Positions 1 to 7,942 of a DNA stretch of 64,000 nucleotides are shown piece after piece. Below the pieces are notes generated by a model. That model did no database searches, had not been told where the DNA came from, and saw only the letters and a program-made list of their open reading frames with translations. Every line of letters begins with the position of its first letter. The first letter of the stretch is position 1. The stretch covers positions 140,464 to 204,463 of the forward strand of contig NZ_SLWY01000010.1 in the NCBI RefSeq assembly GCF_004341245.1. Direction: 5' to 3'. This stretch comes from Plasticicumulans lactativorans. GTDB taxonomy: Bacteria > Pseudomonadota > Gammaproteobacteria > Competibacterales > Competibacteraceae. The position numbers and the translations under genes are program-made.

Positions 1-289
1 CCTCGGCGGGCGGAATCCAGTTGTTGTTCGGCCCGGCGTCCTCGCGCTGCTCGGTGCAGATGAAGGTCAGGTGCTCGGTACGGGCGACGTCGGTGGGGTG
101 GGAGCGATGCAGGTAGCAATTAGGATGGGTTTCGGCATTCAGCGCGAGCAGTTCACCGCTCTGCACCATCGCTTGGACCAGCTCGGCATATTCCTCTGCG
201 GAGCCATCACACCAGTGGATACGATCGGGCCGGGTCAGGCGCGCAACCTCATCTACCCAGGACTGCAGGGTTGCGTTGTTTGTCGTCAT
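1..289 (-). CDS. pckG: Phosphoenolpyruvate carboxykinase (GTP), N-terminal part
   Basis: Reading leftward, the frame begins MTTNNATLQSWVDEVARLTR and continues through DRIHWCDGSAEEYAEL and HPNCYLHRSHPTDVARTEH to NNNWIPP. This is the typical N-terminal region of GTP-dependent PEP carboxykinase, which interconverts oxaloacetate and PEP in gluconeogenesis. The rest lies outside the window. A GAGGAG Shine-Dalgarno at 300-305 serves either this ATG (10 nt away) or an in-frame ATG at 295 (4 nt away), so the start is uncertain by two codons. The gene diverges from tRNA-Leu. Confidence 0.88.
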   Translation of the reverse strand, partial: MTTNNATLQSWVDEVARLTRPDRIHWCDGSAEEYAELVQAMVQSGELLALNAETHPNCYLHRSHPTDVARTEHLTFICTEQREDAGPNNNWIPPAE

Positions 290-430
290 CGGCATGTAAC
301 TCCTCAGGAAAATGATGGGTAATGCCGCCTGCGGGGTTGGCGCCCCGTCTTCGTTGTGTTGGTCAACACTCGCGACTATGGCGCGCCATCTTAGCGGCCG
401 GGGCGGACTGCGCCAACCCGGCAGTCGTGC

Positions 431-458
431 TTGCCGCTGGCCTGTGAAGCCGTATACT
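431..458 (+). promoter_or_regulatory. Sigma-70-type promoter of tRNA-Leu
   Basis: TTGCCG (431-436) and TATACT (453-458) are separated by 16 bp and lie 13 bp before the tRNA 5' end, as expected for a stable-RNA promoter. Confidence 0.65.
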
Positions 459-471
459 CACGCGCCTCCGC

Positions 472-555
472 GCCGGAGTGGCGGAATGGTAGACGCAGCT
501 GACTCAAAATCAGCCGACGCAAGTCGTGGGGGTTCGAGTCCCTTCTCCGGCACCA
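472..555 (+). tRNA. tRNA-Leu(CAA), prophage attachment site
   Basis: The acceptor stem GCCGGAG pairs with CTCCGGC. The anticodon loop CTCAAAA gives anticodon CAA, the T-arm is GGGGTTCGAGTCCC, and CCA is encoded (553-555). The tRNA is intact. Its 3' half from position 501, with the following terminator, is repeated at 9630-9725, marking this gene as the integration site of the filamentous prophage. Confidence 0.95.
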
Positions 556-596
556 CGCAGATTCAAGGGCTTACCGTTCGCGGTAGGCCCTTTGTC
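501..596 (+). repeat. attL: 96-bp direct repeat (left copy)
   Basis: Positions 501-596 are identical to 9630-9725. The repeat covers the 3' half of tRNA-Leu, the encoded CCA and the complete downstream terminator hairpin. The copy at this side completes the functional tRNA. The phage therefore carries both the tRNA 3' end and its terminator, so integration leaves the host gene working. Confidence 0.93.
565..592 (+). terminator. Rho-independent terminator of tRNA-Leu
   Basis: AAGGGCTTACC and GGTAGGCCCTT form an 11-bp stem with one G-U pair around a 6-nt loop. The second copy at 9694-9721 is part of attR. Confidence 0.7.
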
Positions 597-606
597 ACTT
601 CTAGTG

Positions 607-1596
607 TCAACCAAGTGTCAACGCGGCTACAGGGTTGAGGCGGACCGCTTCGCGGAGATGGTCGGGGGCGAAGTGGGCGTAACGCATTGTTACAGTGACA
701 GTGGAGTGGCCAAGGATGCGCTGCAGGACAAGGAGGTTGCCGCCCTGCTGCATGAAGTGGCTGGCGAAGGTGTGGCGCAGGACGTGGGTAAGCTGCCCAG
801 CAGGAAGGCAGATGCCGGCGCGCTCGATGCCTGTACGGAAGGCATGGTAGCTCGGACGAAACAAGCGACCGACACGGCGCTTGCCGCGGATGAGGTCGGC
901 GAGGCCCTGAGCGATCGGGACGGATCGGGAGCGGCCGGACTTGGTGCCGAGCCCGTGGAAAGTGACGAGCTCGCCGGTAACGTCCTCGGCGCGAAGCCGT
1001 TCAGCCTCGGACCAGCGGGCGCCGGTGGCGAGGCAGAGAAGGACGATTCGACGCACGTCGCCTTCCAGGACGGCTAGCAGATGCTCAATCTGTTCGGCGC
1101 TGAGGTAAGCCAGTTCATGTTGCCGTTCACGGATAAGGCGCAGGCCCTGCATGGGGTTCGGGGCGGTCCAGTGACCAAGACGGGCAAGCTCGCCGAAGAG
1201 CGCACGCATGTAGGCGTGTTCACGGTTGAGACTGGCGTCTTTGAGCCCATCGGCTCTGCGCTGGGCGCGATAGATGACGAACTGTTCGCGGGCAAAGTCG
1301 GAGGCGATGGGGTCGCCCATAGCCTGCACACAGCGCAACAGGGCATCACACCGGCGCTTGCCGTCACGCAGTTGGACGCCGTGGCCTTCGTACCAGAGGC
1401 GGACGAGTTCGGAGAGCCGGCGCTTGTCCTGGCGCGGTGGCATCCAGTCGGGCGCACGGTCAACCTGGGCACGCATGTAGCGTTCCCAGCGCTGAGCCTC
1501 GGCCCGGGTGTCGAAGGTCTTGCGGTAGCGCTTGGAGCCTCGGCCGCCGGGCTGAATGTCGGCGAGCCAACCCTTGTCAGTGCGCTTGATGGTCAT
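607..1596 (-). CDS. int: Phage integrase, tyrosine recombinase
   Basis: A 329-residue tyrosine recombinase with the full catalytic set: Arg194 (TGARWSEA), His271 and Arg274 (HVLRH), His297 (LGHST) and the nucleophile Tyr306 (MRYAHF). Residues 1-50 look like an N-terminal arm-binding domain (KGWLADIQPGGRGSKRYRK) and about 60-145 like a SAM-like core-binding domain. The gene ends 11 bp from attL, the usual position for an integrase acting on an adjacent tRNA. It is inferred to insert and excise the filamentous prophage. Most filamentous phages borrow host XerCD, so an own integrase is less common. The 3' end has a decayed homologue beyond attR. Confidence 0.93.
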   Translation of the reverse strand: MTIKRTDKGWLADIQPGGRGSKRYRKTFDTRAEAQRWERYMRAQVDRAPDWMPPRQDKRRLSELVRLWYEGHGVQLRDGKRRCDALLRCVQAMGDPIASDFAREQFVIYRAQRRADGLKDASLNREHAYMRALFGELARLGHWTAPNPMQGLRLIRERQHELAYLSAEQIEHLLAVLEGDVRRIVLLCLATGARWSEAERLRAEDVTGELVTFHGLGTKSGRSRSVPIAQGLADLIRGKRRVGRLFRPSYHAFRTGIERAGICLPAGQLTHVLRHTFASHFMQQGGNLLVLQRILGHSTVTVTMRYAHFAPDHLREAVRLNPVAALTLG

Positions 1597-1621
1597 GCTA
1601 TGAGCCGCTATGAGCCAGGCG

Positions 1622-2860
1622 CTACGCGGCCTTGCCGATGAGGCGCCTACTTTCGAGGGTTTCGCGGAAGCGCTCGATGAGGTCCTCTTGATCTAGATCC
1701 CGTTCGGCGTAGTAGCGCTTGAGCTCGGGCCAGATGCTCAGCCCCTTGAGCTGCTGGAGGAAAAAAAAGGGGTCGACACTGCTGCGGGCGACGACGGAGG
1801 CGAGGTTGCCGACGACGTTGGCGAGGTTGCGCCCGATGGCGGCAACGGACTCTTTACGGACGCGGCAGAGGGCAAGACCTTCGGGCGGGGTGATCCACTG
1901 CGGATCGTCGCGCAGAAGCTGCCAGATCGGGGCGATGTGGTCCTTGGCGGTCTCAAGGCGGTTGTGGTCGAGGGCGTAGCGCCAGAAGTCGGCAAGCAGG
2001 GGGGCGGCTTGGGCGTAGGTGACGCATTCACGGGTCTGGGATCGGGCAAGCTCGGCGGTGACCTGGTGGTGAAACCGCATTTCGAGACGGAAGACGGGGG
2101 CCTCTGGCTGGTGGTCGCCGAAGGTGTAGCCGGACCACACGCTGTTCCAGTAGTCGATCTTGTCGAGCTTGGTGGCGAGCAGATCCTTGCGGTAGAGGCA
2201 GGTTTGGAGGCTGGCGGCGCTGCCGAAGAGCCAGGTTTCGCCGCGGCCGTAGGTGGCAGCGGCTTGGTTCAGATCGAAGTCACACGCGCTGATGCCGCTG
2301 TAGTTGGAGAATCGACGGGCGCGGGTGACGAATCGACGTTCGAGGTCCTGCGGCGGGGTCCAGCCTTGGACATCGACGGCCAGGTGCACGGCGACACCGG
2401 ACGGGCGGTAGTCGTGCAGGAGGTAATGGGCGACGCGATCGACCCAGGCCTGAAGCTGCTCGGGGCTGCGCGCGGCGATGAAGTGAGGCGACATCTCGAT
2501 CTTGAGATGTGCGCCGGATTGCTCGAACAGGGCGTAGTAGCTGCCGAGCAGGATGACGACGCCGAGCTCGTTGTTCTGGAAGCGCCAACGGTAGCCGCTG
2601 GCCTTGCCAAGCTTGCCGGTTGCCCAGGTGTGGCCCCAGAGCCGGACGGTGCTGCCCGGCTCGATGCGCTCGAGCCAAGCGCCGATGTCGGCCTGCACGG
2701 CGCCGGTATAGAGCTGGCGCACGGTATCGACGCCGACCCAGCAGACCTGGACGGCGCTGAGGTCGACCAGGTGGCCACTCTGCTCGGCGAAGATCCGCCC
2801 GGCGGGATCGACCACGTTGCGGGCGAGAGACGAAACCGAAAACCGCAAAGAGTCTTTCAT
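1622..2860 (-). CDS. Probable phage replication initiation protein (Rep/gpII-like)
   Basis: A 412-residue protein between the integrase and the zot intergenic region. It is predicted to nick the double-stranded phage form to start rolling-circle replication. The assignment rests on size, position in an inovirus genome and motifs resembling phage replication initiation factors: strand-type segments HLKIEMSPHF and VAVHLAVDVQGW, a YRKDLLATKLDK segment with a candidate catalytic tyrosine, and VFRLEMRF. I cannot say which Rep family it belongs to. The ATG at 2860 is the first start after the origin-like intergenic region. A non-Rep function cannot be excluded from sequence alone. Confidence 0.62.
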   Translation of the reverse strand: MKDSLRFSVSSLARNVVDPAGRIFAEQSGHLVDLSAVQVCWVGVDTVRQLYTGAVQADIGAWLERIEPGSTVRLWGHTWATGKLGKASGYRWRFQNNELGVVILLGSYYALFEQSGAHLKIEMSPHFIAARSPEQLQAWVDRVAHYLLHDYRPSGVAVHLAVDVQGWTPPQDLERRFVTRARRFSNYSGISACDFDLNQAAATYGRGETWLFGSAASLQTCLYRKDLLATKLDKIDYWNSVWSGYTFGDHQPEAPVFRLEMRFHHQVTAELARSQTRECVTYAQAAPLLADFWRYALDHNRLETAKDHIAPIWQLLRDDPQWITPPEGLALCRVRKESVAAIGRNLANVVGNLASVVARSSVDPFFFLQQLKGLSIWPELKRYYAERDLDQEDLIERFRETLESRRLIGKAA

Positions 2861-3231
2861 GATGCGTTTTGAACCTCTATTGAGCCCACGGGGGGCTGTA
2901 GAGCAGACGTGTTACAGGGGCGTCAGCCCCATCTGTAGATTCCGGCGCGTCCCGCATGCCGCAGCCTCCTACTCCTCCTCGATCGGCCGCCAGGGTGCGT
3001 GGGGCGGGGCGCCGGGGGGAGCCTTCCTCCAGTCGACCACTCCGCGACGCCTTCCAGTCGGCGACGTTTCACAGGCTCCACTTTGCTTTCCTTCCAGGCT
3101 GCTGCGTTCTTCTCCCTGCGAGAAGGCCCCCCCCGGCGCCCCGCCTGATCCACGCACCCCGCTTGCCGCCCGCGTTCGTCGCTTGTCGGCCGCTTCGCAG
3201 CACTTTCAGGTGTTCAAGGAGGGAGCACGCC
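2861..3231. other. Phage intergenic region, candidate origin or packaging region
   Basis: A 371-bp gap between zot and the Rep-like gene, without a credible gene on either strand. It contains a bulged hairpin (ACAGGGGC at 2914-2921, GCCCC at 2926-2930) and the long inverted repeat 2993-3159. In filamentous phages the plus and minus origins and the packaging hairpin lie in such a region, so the role here is inferred from position and structure. Confidence 0.55.
2993..3159. repeat. Long inverted repeat (34/38-bp arms)
   Basis: The left arm 2993-3026 starts GGGTGCGTGG and ends AGCCTTC. The right arm 3122-3159 is its reverse complement except for one mismatch and a 4-nt insertion. The 95-nt loop has no comparable pairing. 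In single-stranded phage DNA the arms would form a very stable stem. Confidence 0.85.
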
Positions 3232-4434
3232 CTACCCCTGATTCGGCAGGACGACACGAGGCCGGTCGAGCTGCTGCGAATGACGATCGAGCGCGGCCGG
3301 AGGAGAGCCCACACGCGACGGACGATCAGCGCCCGCTTTCGACTCTTTGGCATCGCCCCTACTCGGATTGAGCTTGCCGAAATCAGGAGCTTCCGGAATC
3401 GACTGTTCGTCGCGCCCGCTGTAGTGCGTGATAAGTTCACCCTCAACGATGCAGCGGGTTTCGCCGTAGCCGTTCTGGGTGCAATCGCGCAGACGATCGA
3501 GCACGCGCGTATAGCGACCGTCGTAGAGAATCACTTGCTCGTCATGCGGTCCGAATATCCCGGCAATACGCCAGCGCGTAGAGAGCGCAGGAGACGCTTC
3601 TTTGCGAGCAGGAGCCAGGACCGGAACCGACACCGGCACCGCTGCGAGCGGCTGCGCCGCCAGATGCTGGACCGGAGCGGCTGCTACCGGCTGCGGCACC
3701 CCCTCAACAGCCCCACCCTTGAAGAAATGGCGCAGATTGAGCGATGCCCATACCGCGCCAACCAGAGCAGCCGGAATAACAAGCCAGAAAATCGGACGAC
3801 GCCAGATCGAAGCCTTAACGCCCTGTAGCTCTTCTTTGCCGTGACCTTCGCCTTTAGTCTGGCTTTTATAGTACTGATAAACCGCAGAATCGTATTTCTT
3901 GAAATAGCTTTGAACCAATTGGCGCTTAGGAGCCCGATCGACTCCGACAGGACCCGAAAAAACTTCGAGACGAAAACGATCGGGCGTGCCGAGAGCGGAT
4001 AGCTTCGTGGTGACGTAAGTACGTTCGACGAGCACGCGAACCCATCCGGCAATCTGCGATAAATCCTGACAAATCAGGACGACCTCAGTCGTCCAATCGC
4101 CCGCTGTACGATGACCGTGCTCAGCCAGGAACGAGCGAAATGCCATCGGCGCAACGTTGGACTTCTGCCCACTCGGAAAAAGGCGCCAGCACTCATCAAT
4201 GATCAGGATGGAACCCGGCTCGACCTGCTCAATACTTTCAGGATCGCGCAGCCATTCCCCCGCATCAAACCAACTCACGGAGGCCGTCGGAAATCGCGAC
4301 CTGATGACATCCATCATTAACGGGATATTGCACCAGACAGAGCGCCCCTTTTCGAGAGCCGGCAATAGCACATGCTCGATGCAGGAGTAACTTTTGCCAG
4401 ACCTCGGTTTACCGCAGAAGGAGACAATGGACAT
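3232..4434 (-). CDS. zot: Zona occludens toxin-like phage assembly ATPase (pI/Zot)
   Basis: The 400-residue product opens with a P-loop GKPRSGKS (residues 8-15), has Walker B ILIIDE (76-81) and a single membrane segment at about 214-232 (FWLVIPAALVGAVWASL). A proline/alanine-rich C-terminal periplasmic part follows. This is the architecture of the inovirus pI/Zot protein, the inner-membrane motor that extrudes the phage. The ATG at 4434 lies 5 nt past the pVI-like stop and gives the family-typical N-terminus MSIVSFCGKPRSGKS. Longer upstream extensions in this frame run through the pVI gene and are not real. Confidence 0.9.
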   Translation of the reverse strand: MSIVSFCGKPRSGKSYSCIEHVLLPALEKGRSVWCNIPLMMDVIRSRFPTASVSWFDAGEWLRDPESIEQVEPGSILIIDECWRLFPSGQKSNVAPMAFRSFLAEHGHRTAGDWTTEVVLICQDLSQIAGWVRVLVERTYVTTKLSALGTPDRFRLEVFSGPVGVDRAPKRQLVQSYFKKYDSAVYQYYKSQTKGEGHGKEELQGVKASIWRRPIFWLVIPAALVGAVWASLNLRHFFKGGAVEGVPQPVAAAPVQHLAAQPLAAVPVSVPVLAPARKEASPALSTRWRIAGIFGPHDEQVILYDGRYTRVLDRLRDCTQNGYGETRCIVEGELITHYSGRDEQSIPEAPDFGKLNPSRGDAKESKAGADRPSRVGSPPAALDRHSQQLDRPRVVLPNQG

Positions 4435-4439
4435 GACCG

Positions 4440-4724
4440 CTATCCGATGAAAGGCAGACGGCGAATGATGAAGCGCAGACCGTAGGCACTGGCGACGACG
4501 GAAATTCCGAAACCAATCTGGGCGAAGCCGAGAAACCACCAGATGTACGACGTGATCTGACCGAAGGCGGCACCGACGCCGGCGCCGGTAAAGGATTGAC
4601 AGGTGCCGCAGAGGCCGAAGACGGTTTCGAGAGCGCCCGCAACCGCACTGAGAAGCCCCGAGAGGACCCAGACGGCAAACGACTCCAAGGCACCCGAAAG
4701 CCACTCCGCAAATTGCGTCAACAT
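4440..4724 (-). CDS. Minor coat protein pVI-like (DUF2523-type)
   Basis: A 94-residue, strongly hydrophobic protein with about three membrane segments (AVWVLSGLLSAVAGALETVF, YIWWFLGFAQIGFGISVVAS and a short N-terminal helix) and a basic C-terminus (RFIIRRLPFIG). Its size and its position between pIII and Zot match the pVI/DUF2523 proteins of inoviruses, which form the terminal cap together with pIII. It is almost contiguous with zot. Confidence 0.8.
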   Translation of the reverse strand: MLTQFAEWLSGALESFAVWVLSGLLSAVAGALETVFGLCGTCQSFTGAGVGAAFGQITSYIWWFLGFAQIGFGISVVASAYGLRFIIRRLPFIG

Positions 4725-4733
4725 AAACCCCCC

Positions 4734-6146
4734 TTACGCACTCAGGACGATTACGAGGCCGAGCACGAGCCAAAGCGCATGAAAGACCGGCGAGAGCATG
4801 GACGTCACCGTTTCCATCAATTCGCAATGGACATCCGTGCTAATCGTTTCGCTAAACAACTCAATAGATATGGGCGGACATTGACCAGAGCCGCCGATAT
4901 TGCCGATCGAGAAGGCGGCACCGATGATCGGCAGCGCGGCGAGACGAGCCTTAAAAGTGTCGAGCACCGATGCAATGGTTTCGGTTTGCGGCTGCTCCGA
5001 ATTTTCGAATTCGAGCTTGTCCCGAATGTCCTGCAGGGTATTTTCACGAGCGTAATCATCGGGAATTTCCACAGGATTCGGCGAGGGATTAGAGGAGCTT
5101 TCAGAACTCGGCGTCGCTTCCGGAGACATCTTTGTTTCCGTACTCGATGAGCCATCCGCATTCAGCGTGAATTCCTGCTGACCTGCCGTAATCGTGCAGC
5201 CCGAGCTATTGCATTTAACCTCGGTCATCGGCTTGGTTGTTACTGTCGTCGTTTGCTGAGTGCCATTAGCCGCCGTCGTCGTTTTAGTGGCGACATACTG
5301 AGTGCCAAAGAGCCTTTTAACATCTTGATCGTACAAATAGTTACCAGGAGCCCATTTGCCATTTTGCTTGAGCCACACCATCACGGCCTCGGCATTGGAT
5401 TGCGCCCAATTAGTAATTGCGCCCTGAATATCAGTATCAGTTACAGGAGATGGAGCCCCATAAACACAATTGCCACCCTGACTGTTATAGCCAGGCGGAC
5501 AACCAGGAACGGAATAAAGCGTCGCCGATTGCCCGTAATACCAGTTATATGGACCGTCATTGCCTATTTTATAGACATAGCTACACTGCCAAGAACTCGG
5601 CAACGTACCCGTACAACTCCAACTTAAAACAGTCTGACCAGACCAATTGCATAGATAGCCACTCGCGCAGGCCCCGCCCGCGGCACTAGGCGAACTGCCG
5701 GACGACAGATAAATACAATTTCCATTTCGACAATACTGATAATAGGTGCCCGTCTGAGGAAATGATGGATGCGAATTACCACCCGACGGTTTAACTAACT
5801 GCCCCTGCTGATCATAAAACCAATCCAGACTACCGCCGGCGATCAACGCCGTCGCCAACAGTGGACTAGTACGCGCCAAAATAACACCCGCCGTTTTAAT
5901 AACAGCAGGAGCCATCTTTGCAACCTGCTCAATTGTCGCAGCAGGGTATCCAGCACGCGGCGATACCGTCTGCGACCGCGTTGTACTGATGCCGTCTGTC
6001 GCGCTGTAGCCGACGTTGCGCTGTACGAGCGTTTCCCAACTTGAATCGGTCGACGAGATGTAGCTTGTGGTTTTATCCGCGACCGAGGCATTAGCCGCAG
6101 CAGCAGACAACGCAAGGATCAGGACAGCCAGAAACCGCCGAATCAT
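4734..6146 (-). CDS. Phage adsorption/attachment protein pIII-like
   Basis: The 470-residue product starts with a clear signal peptide (MIRRFLAVLILALSAAAANA, cleavage near residue 20), has a cysteine-rich central region rich in Ser, Gly and Tyr, a long low-complexity Thr/Ser/Pro stretch, and ends in a C-terminal anchor (FHALWLVLGLVIVLSA). This fits a pIII receptor-binding protein held in the inner membrane until release. The gene is clearly more AT-rich than the host DNA around the prophage, as is usual for variable receptor-binding genes. The ATG at 6146 follows GGTGA; a GTG at 6155 is an alternative. Confidence 0.85.
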   Translation of the reverse strand: MIRRFLAVLILALSAAAANASVADKTTSYISSTDSSWETLVQRNVGYSATDGISTTRSQTVSPRAGYPAATIEQVAKMAPAVIKTAGVILARTSPLLATALIAGGSLDWFYDQQGQLVKPSGGNSHPSFPQTGTYYQYCRNGNCIYLSSGSSPSAAGGACASGYLCNWSGQTVLSWSCTGTLPSSWQCSYVYKIGNDGPYNWYYGQSATLYSVPGCPPGYNSQGGNCVYGAPSPVTDTDIQGAITNWAQSNAEAVMVWLKQNGKWAPGNYLYDQDVKRLFGTQYVATKTTTAANGTQQTTTVTTKPMTEVKCNSSGCTITAGQQEFTLNADGSSSTETKMSPEATPSSESSSNPSPNPVEIPDDYARENTLQDIRDKLEFENSEQPQTETIASVLDTFKARLAALPIIGAAFSIGNIGGSGQCPPISIELFSETISTDVHCELMETVTSMLSPVFHALWLVLGLVIVLSA

Positions 6147-6249
6147 GGCGATCACCGCAGCGCAGCAAAGGCGCAGCCAGCGCCAAGACAGTAAAGTGTC
6201 CAGTACCAGATTTCGGCGCCCATTTATTCACCCCCGATTCCAAAGAAAA

Positions 6250-6270
6250 GGGGGCCGCGTGACGGCCCCC
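6250..6270 (-). terminator. Terminator behind the major coat gene
   Basis: GGGGGCCG/CGGCCCCC (8-bp stem, 5-nt loop), followed on the minus strand by CTTTTCTTTG. It lies between the coat gene and pIII, where filamentous phages place a strong terminator to keep coat mRNA abundant relative to pIII. Confidence 0.8.
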
Positions 6271-6290
6271 CGATGATCACCGCCAGCCGA

Positions 6291-6530
6291 TCAGCGCTTG
6301 ATGAAACCGAGGATGACACGGGCGCCGTAGCTGGCGATCGCCGGGACCGCCTTGAGCGCCGCAACGGCGAGAATGGCCGTCGTGACGCCGGTCAGGATGA
6401 CCGACTCGGTGAGCGACGAGAAATCCGGACCGTCGGCGAGCGCGAGCGGACCGAAGGTGGCACCGGCACCGGCGAGCGCCGCGACGAGCGCCACACGGGC
6501 ATTGGCGAGACGGGAAACGGACTTGTTCAT
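6291..6530 (-). CDS. Major coat protein pVIII precursor
   Basis: A 79-residue precursor. The signal peptide ends at ALA (residue 32), giving a mature coat of about 47 residues that starts DGPDFSSLTES (acidic, outer surface). It continues with one membrane helix (VILTGVTTAILAVAALKAV) and a basic C-terminus (ARVILGFIKR) that would contact the DNA. This is the canonical inovirus major coat layout. The gene is followed by its own terminator. Confidence 0.9.
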   Translation of the reverse strand: MNKSVSRLANARVALVAALAGAGATFGPLALADGPDFSSLTESVILTGVTTAILAVAALKAVPAIASYGARVILGFIKR

Positions 6531-6539
6531 GATGAACTC

Positions 6540-6863
6540 CTATTGATTGATGCGGGGAAAGATTGAGACGAGAACCTGCCGGCATCCCCACGCTACCAGC
6601 AAGACGAGACCAATAGAGCCGAACCCAGCAGCGAAGTATTCAGCGCCGATAGCGGGCGAGAACGGCGTTAATTCGCAGTCAGACCAGGAGGCCGAAAGTA
6701 CGACGTCCGAGCCGCTGACAATATCGTGAAACGTACAGACCTGAGCACCGCCACTGTCGACACAGCCGTTGCAGCTAATGCCATTTCCGGCGGCACCCGA
6801 GCACCAGGATTCGGCCTGAGCATGAACATCATCGAAACACTGCGCACCGTAGCGATAGCCCAT
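6540..6863 (-). CDS. Small Cys-rich single-pass protein, possible minor coat protein
   Basis: About 107 residues: an N-terminal region with seven cysteines (CFDD, WCSG, SCNGC, QVC, DCE) and a C-terminal membrane helix (GSIGLVLLVAWGCRQVLVSIF). It lies directly before the major coat gene, where inoviruses carry minor coat proteins such as pVII/pIX or an adhesin-like protein. I do not recognise the family. The ATG at 6863 is chosen over an in-frame TTG at 6869; neither has a strong ribosome site. Confidence 0.6.
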   Translation of the reverse strand: MGYRYGAQCFDDVHAQAESWCSGAAGNGISCNGCVDSGGAQVCTFHDIVSGSDVVLSASWSDCELTPFSPAIGAEYFAAGFGSIGLVLLVAWGCRQVLVSIFPRINQ

Positions 6864-6880
6864 GATCAATACGCCTACGG

Positions 6881-7213
6881 CTACGGCTTGGGCGCCGGAT
6901 TAGCCGGCGGCTGGTTACCGGGCTGCGGGTTCGGCTGCGATTTGGGATTCGCGGGGTTGAGACTGAGAACGAAGAGGGCGAGCTTGCCCTGTGCTCCGGC
7001 CCGCAGTTCGACTTCGGCCTGAAAGTCGCCGGGCATGGGCATGCCGCGGCAGGCGTCGACGAGGGCGTAGGGACACGGAACCTTCATGACGTGGGCCCCA
7101 ACGGTGTTGGGGTCGCCCTCGGCGGGGCTCATGACGTAGGCGGAGGCGCCTTCGCTGCCGTCGACGCTGTAGCGCTTGATGCCGAGGACGTGGAAGTTCA
7201 TGAGTTGACGCAT
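6881..7213 (-). CDS. Probable phage ssDNA-binding protein (pV-like)
   Basis: A 110-residue soluble protein that looks rich in beta strands (FHVLGIKRYSV, KLALFVLSLNP) with a proline-rich, disordered C-terminal tail (PNPQPGNQPPANPAPKP). Its size, tail and position upstream of the coat genes match the ssDNA-binding proteins that coat filamentous phage DNA before assembly. The ATG at 7213 is set by an AGGAG 7 nt upstream. No diagnostic motif is visible, so the call is contextual. Confidence 0.6.
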   Translation of the reverse strand: MRQLMNFHVLGIKRYSVDGSEGASAYVMSPAEGDPNTVGAHVMKVPCPYALVDACRGMPMPGDFQAEVELRAGAQGKLALFVLSLNPANPKSQPNPQPGNQPPANPAPKP

Positions 7214-7216
7214 GGT

Positions 7217-7405
7217 TTATCTCCTGCCGGTTGAACTACGTTTCTCGGCGCTGTATCCACTCGCCCAGTGTTTGGCGAGTGCGGATTGCCGATTCAGATA
7301 CGGGTTGTCACAGGGCTTGCAGCCTTCGCGATAGGCTTCGCGGCCTTCCTTGATGGCGGCAATGACGTCATCCAGACGCTTAAGACATTGCTGAACAGTG
7401 CTCAT
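7217..7405 (-). CDS. Small phage protein of unknown function
   Basis: A 62-residue charged protein (MSTVQQCLKRLDDVIAAIKE...) with a probable N-terminal helix and two cysteines in a CKPCDNP turn. It ends 3 bp before the ssDNA-binding-like gene, so both are probably translated from one message. No recognised family. The 5' side is the long inverted repeat region, so this is the first gene after that structure. Frames extended further upstream run through the hairpin and are not credible. Confidence 0.55.
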   Translation of the reverse strand: MSTVQQCLKRLDDVIAAIKEGREAYREGCKPCDNPYLNRQSALAKHWASGYSAEKRSSTGRR

Positions 7406-7720
7406 GTAGCGGCTCCTTCGGACCGGGCTTCTACGGGCTGCGCTTCGCTCCGGCCCTGCGGGCTTCCCCTCCGAATCCCTGCCGCCTGCGCGCTCCGCTT
7501 GCGAAAGACAAGACAAAGACGCTCCCTCGGGCTCTGGCTCAAGGACAGGGGCCAATCCCCTGCCCTCTCGCCGACGCCGCTGGTCGAGCCCCAAGGCTCG
7601 GCCAGGCGCGGCCCTATGCCGTCAAGCGGCGCGCTCGCAAGCTCCCGCGCGGCTTGACGGCGGGCCGCGCCTGGCCGGCCTCTGGGCGCGACCGACGGCG
7701 ACGGCGAGAGGACAGGGGAT
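7406..7720. other. Phage intergenic region dominated by a long hairpin
   Basis: A 315-bp gap with no credible gene. Nearly half is taken by the inverted repeat 7554-7721. The remainder is GC-rich and shows no clear promoter to my eye. Confidence 0.7.
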
Positions 7721-7721
7721 T
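7554..7721. repeat. Very long inverted repeat (about 70-bp arms)
   Basis: The left arm 7554-7627 and right arm 7652-7721 are close to perfect reverse complements. They contain AATCCCCTG.CCTCTCGCCG (outer), GGCCAGGCGCGGCCC (7600-7614 with 7662-7676, 15 of 15) and GCCGTCAAGC (7618-7627 with 7652-7661, 10 of 10). A 24-nt loop and a 3-nt bulge separate the parts. The right arm reaches the stop codon of the neighbouring small gene. In phage ssDNA this would be one giant hairpin, a strong candidate for the packaging signal or an origin. Confidence 0.88.
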
Positions 7722-7930
7722 TAGGCGGCATGGGTGGGACCCACCCCGGGGGCGGAGGCGGTGCCGTTCTGGCGCGCGGCGCGCTGGTCGGCAATCCATC
7801 GGGTGAGCAATTGCGTCGCCAATGTGCGGCCATTCGACATGCCGGATTCCATCGCGCGCTTTTCGAAATAGAGCCAATCATCTGGGGATAAGTCGGCCCG
7901 GACTTCGCGGGTGACGGGTTTGGTGGCCAT
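7721..7930 (-). CDS. Small phage protein, possible ribbon-helix-helix type
   Basis: A 69-residue protein whose core (TREVRADLSPDDWLYFEKRAMESGMSNGRTLATQLLTRWIADQ split over a strand and two helices) resembles ribbon-helix-helix DNA-binding proteins. A short strand VRADL precedes helices at about 16-28 and 34-50. A regulatory role in phage replication is possible but not shown. The ATG at 7930 is preceded by GGTGA; a GTG at 7939 is an alternative. Confidence 0.5.
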   Translation of the reverse strand: MATKPVTREVRADLSPDDWLYFEKRAMESGMSNGRTLATQLLTRWIADQRAARQNGTASAPGVGPTHAA

Positions 7931-7942
7931 GAGTTTCACCAG

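Noticed and set aside
3232..4827. A longer Zot starting at 4827
   Set aside because: The added 131 residues overlap the pVI-like gene in another frame; the family N-terminus starts at 4434.
7402..7881. Open frames through the phage inverted repeat (159 and 87 codons)
   Set aside because: They cross the giant hairpin, lack ribosome sites and show only repeat-driven Pro/Arg-rich composition.
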